The notes under the pieces were generated by a model that was given only the letters and a program-made list of their open reading frames with translations, was not told the DNA's origin and ran no database searches. Positions 50,220 to 60,049 of a stretch of DNA of 64,000 nucleotides are shown here, piece by piece. Origin of the DNA: Myrica gale (Eukaryota > Streptophyta > Magnoliopsida > Fagales > Myricaceae); NCBI GenBank assembly GCA_963930655.1, contig OZ005606.1, forward strand, positions 13,411,501 to 13,475,500. The letters are read 5' to 3'. Numbering within the stretch: position 1 is the stretch's first letter; the number at the start of each line of letters is the position of its first letter. A program made the position numbers and the translations under genes.

Positions 50220-51140
50220 CGTTCGAACGAATTACGTCCGTTCGAACTAGTAGAAAAGAAATTATATTAATAAATAATTACACGCAGATTAGTTCGAACA
50301 AGAGATATTTTCTGTCACGAATTATTTTCGTCGCAAAACTAAAACGGACCGCTCGAACTGATTGGTCAGTTCGAACAAACTCTTTTCGTCGCCGAATCAT
50401 AATCTGTTCGAACAAAGTGTTCGGTTCGACCAAGCATTAGTAGTTCGAACGAGTTAGGAATATGTTCGAACGTGAGACTGGTGTCCATCTGTGATTGGTT
50501 AATATAAAGACGCGCCAATTATCATATACGTGTTCGAACAGACGCTCAGTTCGAACGAAGGTGAATCGTTATACTCTTTTATTGATGACTGTGAGGCGTT
50601 GCAGACAACGTCTTTTCTTTGCCTGCAACGCCTGATCTCGTTCGAACGAACGTAACGAGTTCGAACCAGCATACGAAACGTGTCCCTTTATTATTTGTTA
50701 TTGATTGAGGCGTTGCAGGCAACCTCTTTTTTTTTCTGCAACGCCTGTCCTTGTTCGAACGGATTGTCATAGTTCGAACGAAAATGCAGGATTCCGCCAC
50801 ATGGCAATTGTGTTCCTTTGATTTGTGCCATCTATGCGTAGTTCGTTCGAACAATCGTTTCGTTCGAACTAATGCGGAACGTGGCCCTTTTTTACGCGTC
50901 ATTGATTTAGGCGTTGCAGGCAACGTCTTTTCGTTTCCTGCAACGCCTGACGTCGTTCGAACTAGTGTCAAACGTAGTTCAAACGACAATGCAGGATTCC
51001 GCCACATGGCAATTGTGGACCTTTGATTTGTGTCATCTGTGCGATTGTCGTTCGAACTGAGAGGTGAGTTCGAACGAGTTTCCAATCGTCGTCCACCTCG
51101 CGAACCGTTCTGGTTTGTTTTAAAAGCTAACTGTTCGAAC
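50220..51140. repeat. Left TTCGAAC array
   Basis: About 20 copies of TTCGAAC or a one-base variant in about 900 bp, for example at about 50222, 50241, 50292, 50368, 50406, 50442, 50463, 50531, 50552, 50640, 50661, 50753, 50773, 50844, 50861, 50955, 51050, 51069 and 51132. Most are the 8-bp palindrome GTTCGAAC and several extend to CGTTCGAACG. Chance would give well under one per kilobase. A 205-bp spaced direct repeat (AATGCAGGATTCCGCCACAT at 50783 and 50988) shows that part of the array grew by duplication. Confidence 0.9.
50591..50950. repeat. Three hairpins on GGCGTTGCAGG
   Basis: Inverted repeats occur at about 50591-50632, 50707-50748 and 50909-50950. Each has the arm AGGCGTTGCAGG, a loop of about 17 bases containing AACNTCTTTT, and the arm CCTGCAACGCCT. 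In the second copy the right arm is slightly shortened. They alternate with the TTCGAAC copies. All three would extrude the same short stem-loop. Confidence 0.85.
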
Positions 51141-52434
51141 CAAGCAGGCGATACTCTTCATAAACTCTTCATAAAAACGGCAGTTTCGTAGCAAACATTT
51201 CATTCGATCGGTAGAGGCTTCCATTTTCTCATCTTCCTTCCTCAGGTACGTAGGATTTTATTTCATGGTTCGTTATTTTACATAGTGTTCGGTCTTGCAC
51301 TTCTACTATGAGCATGCATTTTGCTTCCTTTCACACCGATAGCATTTCCTTTTGAAATGTTGTGGGTTTCATATACTAAATTGTATCTTTTTAAATTTAA
51401 AAATTGTCACTGCTAGTATCATCTTCTTTGTATCTATGTTATCAACCATGAGATACTCATCTAATTAATAAAAAATTTAAACAAATCAGAATTGGTTCGT
51501 TATTTTACATAGTGTTCATTTTGTAAGTCATAAGATTATTTGTATTTTTATTGAGACACAATCTTCACAGGAATTTTAAGTGAATTTTTGTTTAATAAAA
51601 AAATTAGTTTAATAAAAAAATTAAGTTAAACAAATCAGAAATTGGACGAGTCATTTGAAATTGCGTTATTTATTTGTTTTTCCTCAAATTTTTTTTAATT
51701 ATATAAGTGCATGGATGATCATGTTAAACGTTTATTAGACTTATTCTTTTTTGTATTGACAATTGGACTTAATTGACAGAAGGCGAATAAAAAATAAAAA
51801 ACTTGAAGAAAAAAATAAAAAATAAAATACAGAAGGCTATGTATTTAATAATAACTGAAGAATCTGGTGTTTGGCTGCTTAAATATTTAGTCTAATAAAT
51901 TAATTATAAAATATTTTTTCTTTTTCCATCAAATTATATTGTTTTTATCAATATAAATATAAAAAATGTATTTTTCAATTGGATGAAAACTTTCTTAATT
52001 AAGTAGTATTACATGAAATTTTGTAGAACTTCGGTTAATTAACATAATTTTTTTCCTGTTTTCCTCATTTTGGTCCTAAAAAATTATTTGTGTAATTGAC
52101 TCCGCTAGTGTCTAATTCTATTTTTTCTCTTTAGTTTGTTTAATTTTTATTTTTTAAAACTTTTATTTGATTTTATTTTAATATGGTAGTTTCTTTGTTA
52201 GTTCTTGTTTTTTAATTTCATTGTTTGTTCTTGTTATAAGTTCCTTATGGTTAATATTTACATGTATTTTGTTTTATTAATTGTCTCCTATGATTAATAA
52301 CATATTGTAAGATAGTTTTAGATTCTCTATTATTTTATTTAGAAACTTGGTAATTTTTCTATGATTATTTACGTAATCAATTTATTATTTATATACGAAC
52401 TAATTTTAGTTTAAATTATTTTATAGCTTTCAAA
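51140..52434 (+). promoter_or_regulatory. Probable leader exon and 5' intron of the transposon gene
   Basis: At about 51150-51245 the sequence looks like a short leader ending CTTCCTTCCTCAG followed by GTACGT, a good splice donor. AT-rich DNA then runs to 52426, ending with TTATTTTATAG shortly before the ATG at 52435. The layout suggests that transcription starts inside or at the edge of the TTCGAAC array. This is inference from splice-site appearance only. Confidence 0.35.
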
Positions 52435-53499
52435 ATGGCACCAAGAAGACGTGTACCATCATCTTCACAAACGGCTCAATCTAGAGAGACGTTATCTATA
52501 GCTCAACATCAATCATTGATTTACAAGAGACCCGTTGTTATAGAGCGAGTTGTTCGTTTGAGGGATTTCAATGAGTTGGAGTATGAAGGTCAGAGCATAT
52601 AGTCTAACTTTGAGGAAAGAGGATGGGCTCAGTTTCTCGAAACTACTGGTGACGTATACATCGATCTTGTGCGTGAGTTCTATGCACAAGTTATTACTGT
52701 TGATGCTAGTGTTGAAGAGTTGACTATCCAAGTGAGGGGAGTCTTTTTCACTCTATCAGCTAATATTGTTGCTCAGTTTATTGGATTACTCAGACCCCAG
52801 GAGCCGACATACCCGACTATTGGCCCTCCGTTTGACATGACACCGGAAGAAGTGTGGAAGGAAGTTACGGGTGAAGATATGATTGTGCCATCAACAGTTA
52901 TATGTCACCGAGATCTGACACCATTCTTTCGGATGCTTCATCTTATCATAGTTTGGGACGTGGCGCCAAAACATCACCGGACCGATCTCAGTTTCGACCG
53001 CGGTTTCCTTCTCATTATGGTTGCGCGTCGGACTCCGATTGATCTCCCAGCTCTTGTTGTGCAGCAGATACTTCGAGATGCACGGTATACATCCGAACGG
53101 GATAGTCTCCCACATGGGTGGCTGATCTCGCGCATGTTGGTAGCTGCTGGTGTTCCTATTTTGCCCGATGAGAAGATACGGTCTCCAATTGGGCCAATAT
53201 GTCGTAGTACGTTCAGTCGCAGTGCAGCTCATCTTCCTCAGGCTGGAGCACATGCTGTTGGAGACATTGGTGCAGATGAGGATGCCATGGACGCCATGGA
53301 TGCCGGACTGCCTCCTCGTACCCATCCTACACGACGTGGTAGATCATTCACTTTCGAGGGTGGTCAAAGCTCCTCAACCCAAGACGAGCGTCCTCCATGG
53401 ATGAGCATGCTGGTGAACGAGATTGCATCGCGGATGGACAGCCGATTTGACAAAATTGAAGAGGAGATCCGTGAACTAAGGAAGGAGCGAGACACTTGA
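52435..53499 (+). CDS. Putative plant transposon protein (PF20167-like)
   Basis: The frame runs from ATG 52435 (MAPRRRVPSSSQTAQSRE) to the TGA at 53497-53499, 354 codons, with one in-frame stop about 55 codons in. The next internal ATG (52669) gives 276 aa. The core WAQFLETTGDVYIDLVREFY, VRGVFFTLSANIVAQFIGL, FFRMLHLIIVWDVAPKHH and LPHGWLISRMLVAAGVP matches the plant domain known as putative plant transposon protein, usually found next to or inside transposons and of unknown function. A proline/arginine-rich linker and a C-terminal charged coiled-coil (SRFDKIEEEIRELRKERD) follow. It is the only gene between the two TTCGAAC arrays. It could be a motif-binding accessory protein of the element, but nothing in the sequence shows DNA binding. 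I know no catalytic motif in it. Confidence 0.6.
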
Positions 53500-53838
53500 T
53501 CATTTAATATTGTAGGATTTTGTGACACAGTGACACTGTATTATGTTTTAATTATGTCGTGTTTACCGTATGCTTTTATTATGACTATGCTTGAAGACAT
53601 TGAGATATTATGTATTAATGTTTGTTATGCTATTATGATGACATTTGAGGTCTTTTATGTTATTATAATCACTCACTATGGTCGGTGTTTTTATATCAAA
53701 CTCTATCGTTTCTTTTTATATCAAACTCTATCGTTTCTTTCTGTGATCAATTAAATTATAAACATATACTACATTATGTCTATAGTTGAAATTTTTAAAT
53801 CCACTACGTTCGTATACGAAAAACTAACAAAAGAAAAT

Positions 53839-54066
53839 ATTATCTATACTATATATATAATATGAATATAATAATATGAATATTATATATGAAAATTAAT
53901 ATTATCTATACGTTATTATATAATATTCATATATTAATATGAATATTAATATTATCTATACTATATTATATAATATTCATATATTTTATATGAATATTAT
54001 ATATGAATATTAATATTATCTATACTATATTATATAATATTCATATACTATATATGAATATTAATA
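53839..54066. repeat. AT-only tandem array, about 4 units
   Basis: The word ATTATCTATA recurs at 53839, 53901, 53951 and 54014 (spacings 62, 50, 63). Units are almost pure A+T and each is largely self-complementary (TATAATATTCATATA with TATATGAATATTATA). It lies directly before the right TTCGAAC array. Confidence 0.85.
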
Positions 54067-54069
54067 TTC

Positions 54070-54245
54070 CGTTCGAACAGTAATAAAATTAGTTCGAACG
54101 GGAATGTTAATACGCACCGTCTAAGTAATACTTTCCGTTCGAACTAACGTAAATGTCGTTCGAACTGGACTGGTGTTAATACGCACCGTCTAACTAATAC
54201 TCGTGTGTTTCGTTCGAACGATATTAAAGTTCGTTCGAACGGAAC
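54070..54245. repeat. Right TTCGAAC array
   Basis: Six copies at about 54071, 54093, 54139, 54159, 54212 and 54234, several as CGTTCGAACG. They are interleaved with two direct copies of GTTAATACGCACCGTCTAA (54106 and 54173). The same motif on both sides of the gene argues that both arrays belong to one element. Confidence 0.85.
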
Positions 54246-55340
54246 AGCCGCGAAACCAAAAAAAATAAGTGGCCTCGCGTTAAACTCAGGCCATTCGGAA
54301 AAGAAGGCAACCAGAGAGCTCCGCCCCCATTCCTCCATTGTTAGACCTTTGAAGCTTTGAGGATCATTTATCCCTGTCTTTCTCTCAAAATTTGTAAGGG
54401 TAAGTTATTTTTCTTCCCATACCTCTATTTGTATGCATACGATTTTTCAGACATATGTTCAAACCTTTGTCTAGTAGTGTTCATACGATTTTTCTCAGAA
54501 AAGCAAAAAACGTACATGAGATTTTAAATGTTGGTTTCAGAAGTATCTGTCAAAACTGTGCTCTGGCTGGCCTCTAGGATTCCATACCCATTGTCTAGGT
54601 TATATAAATAAATGATGAAGAGTAATAAAGTGCAGTTCACTTTTGCTTTGAATACCTTTCTGAATCACAGCAATGATTCAACTGTTGCTTCGTTCTCACA
54701 GTTGGGAACCTCTTGTTTGAGAATTTGAAAATAGAGACACTTAAAATGGGTGTAGGGTAGGAGTTCTGGAGATCGAATCCTCTTGCTTCTAAAATTAACT
54801 TCAGTATTGTGGAGCTTTCATGACAATTTTTTTTTTTGGAATGGGACAATTATGATTAAATTTTTGAACATTATGTAGCTTTCTAATTCCTGGCCTATTG
54901 GTTGATATAGATTTCTAATTCCTTCAATATATACTATGATATCCACTCGAAATGCATTGCATTTTCCTTGTCTTAAACATTTTAAAATGCAATCTAGAGA
55001 TTATTCATCTAGACGTGTTGTATGGCAATGAAACCATATGTCCATGTCAAGATATAGCCAAATATCACTGCAAGCTTCAACTGGCTATAACTAGGCTAAT
55101 GCTATATATGTTATTTTGCATAAGGTATTCTGAGACTTACATGTTTGGATTGTTAGCACTTTCTACTACTTTTCTAATAAACTGCAGCTCTAGTAAATCC
55201 TATGTTATTTGCTGATTTACTAATCTTTTTCGATGTGGGTGCAAATGTTTCCTATTTTATTTTAAATAGAATTTATGATCTCCAAATAATTAATATTTAG
55301 GGAGTTCCTAGGAAATTGTTTTGCATGTTCGAAGTGCATA
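54246..55340. other. Unassigned DNA right of the array
   Basis: At 54300-54410 there is a leader-like, CT-rich stretch ending TTTGTAAGGGTAAG, which resembles a splice donor, but no coding exon follows. The rest is AT-rich with no recognised gene. Confidence 0.35.
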
Positions 55341-55349
55341 TTAAGATTT

Positions 55350-56118
55350 GTTGTTTGTTATGTTTTTTAAGGGTCACAAAGATGGATAAATGTGGATGAA
55401 TGAAACCAATCGATTCGGGAAGAAGTATTTAGAAGGGGTAAAACAATTCATGAATATGGCACGTCGATGTTGTAAAATGATTTTGGACGATTCAGTTGAG
55501 TTTTAAAGGCGTGGGAATGGTTTTATATAGGCCTCATGAGAAAAATAGTCGTTGGGAGTTGATCTGTCAAAAGTTCACAACGAGCCGGTCGACCGCTATA
55601 TGAACTGGTCGACCGCTGCAGGTTTACGTTACAAAACAGTCAAAATGTCAGAGGTCAGAACGGCTCTTTTCAGCCTTTTCAAAATGAAATGCTCGACTGC
55701 TTGACAGCCGGTCAACCTCCTCAACTTAAGCATGATCCGGTTGATTTAAAAACTCGCTTTTGACCAACTTAAAATACCCAATTTTAAAGGCTAATTTCTC
55801 ATAAGTATTTAACAGGTTTGTGAGTATATTTGGGATATTTGGAAGCCATTAAAATGTTTTAAATCTTCAAAACAATTGATAAAACATTTCATGCAAGTTT
55901 TGAAGAAATTTGCAAGTGTGTGGTTCAAATCCTTGTTAAAGATGAAGTTTTAGAGTTATAAAGATTACCCTAGCATCTTAATTCTTCACTTGAAGAGCAC
56001 TTCCCTTGAAGGGGATGTTGCTTGATCGCTTTGTGCTCATTTTGGATCCGCTTTGCTTCACATCTCAACTACTTCTATTGTTATCATCAAAACATTGATT
56101 GTGACTAAAAACCAACAA
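55350..56118 (-). mobile_element. Fossil LTR (Copia, SIRE-like), left boundary unresolved
   Basis: In - orientation it starts TGTTGGTTTTTAGTCAC at 56118 and contains ATCAATGTTTTGATGATAAC and then repeated words of the kind CCGGTCGACCG (55590-55610). This is the composition of SIRE-type LTRs. It abuts the LINE at 56119, so it seems to have been inserted into or against it. No internal region is seen. The left end is uncertain; an ATTCC matching the right flank occurs at 54886-54890 but may be chance. Confidence 0.45.
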
Positions 56119-59100
56119 TTCCTTCTTCTCTTCCATATCGTAGAAATATAAAAAAATAAACCTTGTATTAATATCCGTAGAAGTCAACCACTGAACAACT
56201 CCTCTACCAAAGCCCACCTTAGCTGCTCTTCCAACACACAGTTCTGCTTAGTGGCAGATTTCATTTGCACCATCTCCAATTCCTTTTCAATTCACTGTAT
56301 ATTATTTGTCAAATTCCTTACCCTTTCTTTATTGCATTTCCTCAAAGCCATTTTAGTAAGACGAATTTTACTACATAGCTTAAATGCAGGAGATCCATTA
56401 CAATGAGTACTCCAAGCATTATGGATCACTTGTTGGCAATCCGGTTCTTGAACCCAAAACTCCTCAAATTCGAAAAGGAGTTGCTAAAGAATTACTTCCT
56501 CCCTTTGTATCTATCAGCAAAGGTGCATGATCAGATGACGTAATTGGCAAATTGTTCAGTACTACACATGGAAATAACCCTCTCCATTCTATATTTACAA
56601 TTCTTCGATCCAATTTCTCCCTTATATTAGCAACCCATTGCTGACAATTAGTCCATGTATATGGCAGTCCCATTGATCCTAAATCAATCAATCCCAAATG
56701 ATCCATAAGGGAGTGCAAATCTCCCACTGATGATGATGCAAATGAACACCCTCCCTGCTTTCCCTCCGGAGACATAATAGAATTAAAGTCACCTGTACAA
56801 AGCCAGGGTCCTTCAAAACTATCAGCAACTGATATTACTTTATTCCAAAAAAACTCCTTTTACATCATTCAACTGGAGCATACACCCCCCCGTTAACATC
56901 CAAGGTTGATGTGGAGGATCTGACCGAATAATAACATTGATCAGATTCTCCGTACACATTTTAACCTCCAGAGTCACACCATTTTTCGATGCCATAGCTA
57001 AACCACCTCTTCTACCACTCGAAGGCCATTCAAAAAAATTGACAAACCCCAATTGATTCAGCAACCAAACAGATGAAGAAACCTCTATCTCAGAAAGAAA
57101 AAAGATGGCATTATTGAATTTTCTCTCCAAAGCCCTTAAGGAACGAGCTGCCGCCGGTCGAGCCATACCGCGACAATTCCAGATATTTAATCTCATTGTT
57201 CCATGGGGGGCGTGCCTAGGCTCGCCTCCTCAACCATCTTTGACATTTTTGAACCACTAATTCCTTCATGAACATTCACCCTTTGTTGTTGATCACTACT
57301 CAATAAACCTTCCATTCTGCCTCTTTTTCCCTTCTGCCCAGTTTTACTACCATTCTTCCTTCTCCGACATGATGACTTCAAATATTTCAACGTGCGATTA
57401 CCACCTTGACCAGATGAATTATCCCGTTGCTCTTCTCCAAAACAAACTCCATGATTGATTAAATCATCAACTGAATTATCTTTATCATACCAAACCAACA
57501 TTTTCTTTGTTATAGGGCTTTCTTACAATTCCACCTCAGCCATCTTCCTCTTAATATTTCTTGAGTCAAAAGAAGATCCCACCTCATATTGATTCCTACT
57601 AATGGCCTTATTCGGTTCCTTTATCAATTCAGTAGAATTGGACCCAATATGGGCCACTACTACTAACTCTTGAACTTTTCGAGAAGCCTCATCTTTTTCA
57701 GCGCAACTCACATGCTCTTCTATCACCTCCACAGTATCTCTCCTTTTTGCATGCTTATCCTCCTGCTGACCTATCAAAGGAATATCCTCAGATATAACCT
57801 TTGAAATTATCTGGGGAATAGATTCAACATTGAACAGAGAATTAAGATTCTACTCCACCAATTTCGGAATCCCATGATCCCCCTCCTTTGAAACATCCAC
57901 CAAATTTATTCTCGACACTGAATTTCTGTTAGCACCACAGATGTTCCACGTTGCCTCATCCCATCATTCACCTCTCCAAGATTATTCAACATCTGACAAT
58001 CAAATCTTGGTGGGCCCTTTCCACTTAACATCCCAACCCTAAAAGAAGAAATTTCTTCTGTCAAGCTACCGTCTGAATCAGCTTGAATGATTTCCCTATG
58101 AGTCCACTTCCATTTTATTTGGTACATATGAAACATTCCTATGCCAACTACTCATCTTTGCAACATAAATGTTGGGGAAAAGTCACTTTGAGCCCTTAAA
58201 CTATCAAGCAAATTACAAATAGGGACTCAAACTATTAATCATGACACATTGAGCCCATTAACTACCAAATTTTTCAATTTACGCCATGAACTAAAATCTA
58301 ACGGTCAAAATTGTCAGATTTAAGCCACGTGGCATAATTTTGACCGTCAGATTTTAGTTCAGGGCGCGATTTGATAAATTTTGATAGTTCATGGGTTCAA
58401 TGTGTCAAGATTGGTAGTTTTGGGCCTTATTTGTAATTTGCTTGATAGTTTAAGGGCTCAAAGTGACTTTACCCAGAAATGTTTGACGAAACTCCTCATC
58501 CAGATTTGCCTCCAGCATGAGACTGTGTACAGTCCTTTTCCTCCCCTTGTTCAGATGATCGACTAAATCTTCAAATTCTTGCACTATCCGCTCGCAAATC
58601 CGAACTAAAGGTACCTTTCGGTAGACATTTACTTTCAGGAATAGTACAAAATTTCCTACTATGACTGAGCCTCCCACACAAGGAACAAAATGTAGACAGC
58701 CGTTCATAACGAAACGAAATAATCGCCGGCTCCAGATTTTTCCTTGGCTACAAAAATCCTGGAATTAAAGGTTTTCGAATATCATCCTCCACTTTACTCC
58801 TAGGATAATTAGTACAGACAAGGAGTCTATACTTTGGAAAATCACACTCAATTATAGGTCCTATAATAGATCCTATCTTCCGAATATATTCTGGCAATGC
58901 ACCACCCAGCGGTATACCATGGATCTGCACCCACATTGCCGTAGTATTAAGATCTACTTCTTGCCACGATACACCTCTTGGCCACTTCTTCAACACTAAC
59001 ATACTACCTCACATTCCACGGTCCTCTTGCCAAAGCAATATTTCTTTCTTCCTCTGCTTCAAACAAAAATAAGAATATGTTCTCCTTTAGATCTTCAATT

Positions 59101-59600
59101 TTAAGAGGAGGGAATGACCATGCTTTGAAAATCACTTCCTGCACCGCATGAGGACTCACCTTCCTATCCGATATCACTCAACAATTTAACATCAACTTTG
59201 AAGCATCATCAGCATTCAGATTACCCTCCACGTCCATAGGGGTAGAGATTTTAGTATGTTGAGAATGATGAAAAGAAGGTATAGCGTTTGGCTAAGTTTC
59301 AGCATTATTGATCGAGATATTTTTTGATACAATTTATGGAATATTAGTTGAATGATATTTTGGATCAATACTTGTAGGTAAATTTCTAGGTCTAGTTCCT
59401 GACGGAAACGATGGAGATGGAGCGACCGATGGAGAGAAAAGAAGGTTGATCGCGGAATACGAGAAGATGATGCCATTGCTCGAAGAAAGGAAACATCAAA
59501 GAACAGAGACAGAATCTTGAACAAGACTACTATCACCATTACTCAAGAAGGAAGAAGCGTTCAAGAAGCAGAAAAGGAGAGTGAATCTCCAGAGAGTTCT
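56119..59600 (-). mobile_element. L1-type LINE, 5' portion
   Basis: On the - strand the leader (about 59600-59240) is followed by ORF1 from ATG 59237. ORF1 has an N-terminal DUF4283-like domain (AWSFPPLKIEDLKENIFLFL, ARGPWNV), then TTAMWVQIHGIPLG, KIGSIIGPIIECDFPKYRLL and the zinc knuckle CSLCGRLSHSRKFC (about 58690-58650). ORF2 starts at 57196 with an APE-type endonuclease (MRLNIWNCRGMARPAA, WPSSGRRGGLAM, and SDHAPLLID at about 56530). After 56464 a linker can be followed to about 56130, where the reverse transcriptase should begin, but the element stops at an LTR. ORF1 is frameshifted in several places, including a stop after LMLNC, and there is a frame break within the endonuclease at 56776-56840. 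Plant L1 copies usually lose the 5' end; here the 5' end is kept and the 3' half is missing. Confidence 0.82.
58174..58474. mobile_element. Fold-back MITE inserted in the LINE
   Basis: Arms of about 145 bp are inverted copies. The left end GGGGAAAAGTCACTTTGAGC pairs with the right end GCTCAAAGTGACTTTACCC, and matching continues through CTTAAACTATCAAGC to AACTAAAATCTAACGGTCAA near the centre, where CCACGTGG sits. ATAAATGTT (58165-58173) and AGAAATGTT (58475-58483) form a 9-bp duplication with one mismatch, typical of Mutator-like MITEs. It lies within the ORF1 region of the LINE, so it is younger than that copy. Confidence 0.85.
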
Positions 59601-59846
59601 GGCAAGCGAAAACGGTTTTTTTATCAATTGGCATCACTTGATATACATATTTTACTGTTCTACACACACCAAACATAAAATATTGCCTTTTGGATCAAGA
59701 AAGACAAAGTAGAACCAAGATATCTAAAAATGGATTATATATGACAGTGTCTCTATTTGTTCCAAGTTCATCAAGGTAGTATATAAATTGCATATGATGA
59801 CAGATTAAGCGCGACAACCAATATTGATCTTCAAGCACAACGGCTC

Positions 59847-60032
59847 TTGAAGTTCTTAGAAACAATAACTATGCAAGGTGCTTATAATCTTTGGGACATT
59901 GTTGAAACAACCATGGAATCTCCTAATTCCGAAGATGATGTAGTTGAATTTAAGGCTTGGAGAAAGAAGAATGATGCGGCTTTAGTTGCAATTCTCACTT
60001 CATGTGGGATAGACGTTTTTTTCTCAAATTAA
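59847..60032 (+). mobile_element. Fossil fragment of a Copia gag
   Basis: The + frame reads GAYNLWDIVETTMESP and EFKAWRKKNDAALVAILTSC, a match in pattern to the start of Copia gag proteins (layout: LWDIVE, charged spacer, WRKKDAxALxxI). No LTR, pol or ends are associated with it. It is a broken remnant. Confidence 0.5.
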
Positions 60033-60049
60033 GGAAATTAGTTCTGCCA

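Larger units (their letters stand above)
50100..54480 (+). mobile_element. CACTA-like element with TTCGAAC subterminal arrays; right end unsure
   Basis: The left end reads CACTACAACAAATTAGAA, followed by repeats of AGCGACGA and TTCGTCGC, which is the usual beginning of plant CACTA elements. Two clusters of GTTCGAAC-type palindromes (50220-51140 and 54070-54245) flank a single gene (52435-53499). Subterminal arrays of short direct and inverted motifs are a CACTA hallmark. No matching inverted right terminus was found. A TAGTG at 54476-54480 is the closest candidate but lacks the rest of the repeat and a matching 3-bp duplication, so the right boundary is provisional. No TNPD/Tam-type transposase is present. 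Confidence 0.55.

Noticed and set aside
54476-54480. TAGTG as the right end of the CACTA-like element
   Set aside because: Only five bases match. The preceding sequence does not mirror the left end, and the flanking trinucleotides (AAT and TTC) differ. Kept only as a provisional boundary.
54886-56123. ATTCC on both sides as the target duplication of the LTR ending at 56118
   Set aside because: The left ATTCC is 460 bp beyond recognisable LTR sequence and the word is common in this region.
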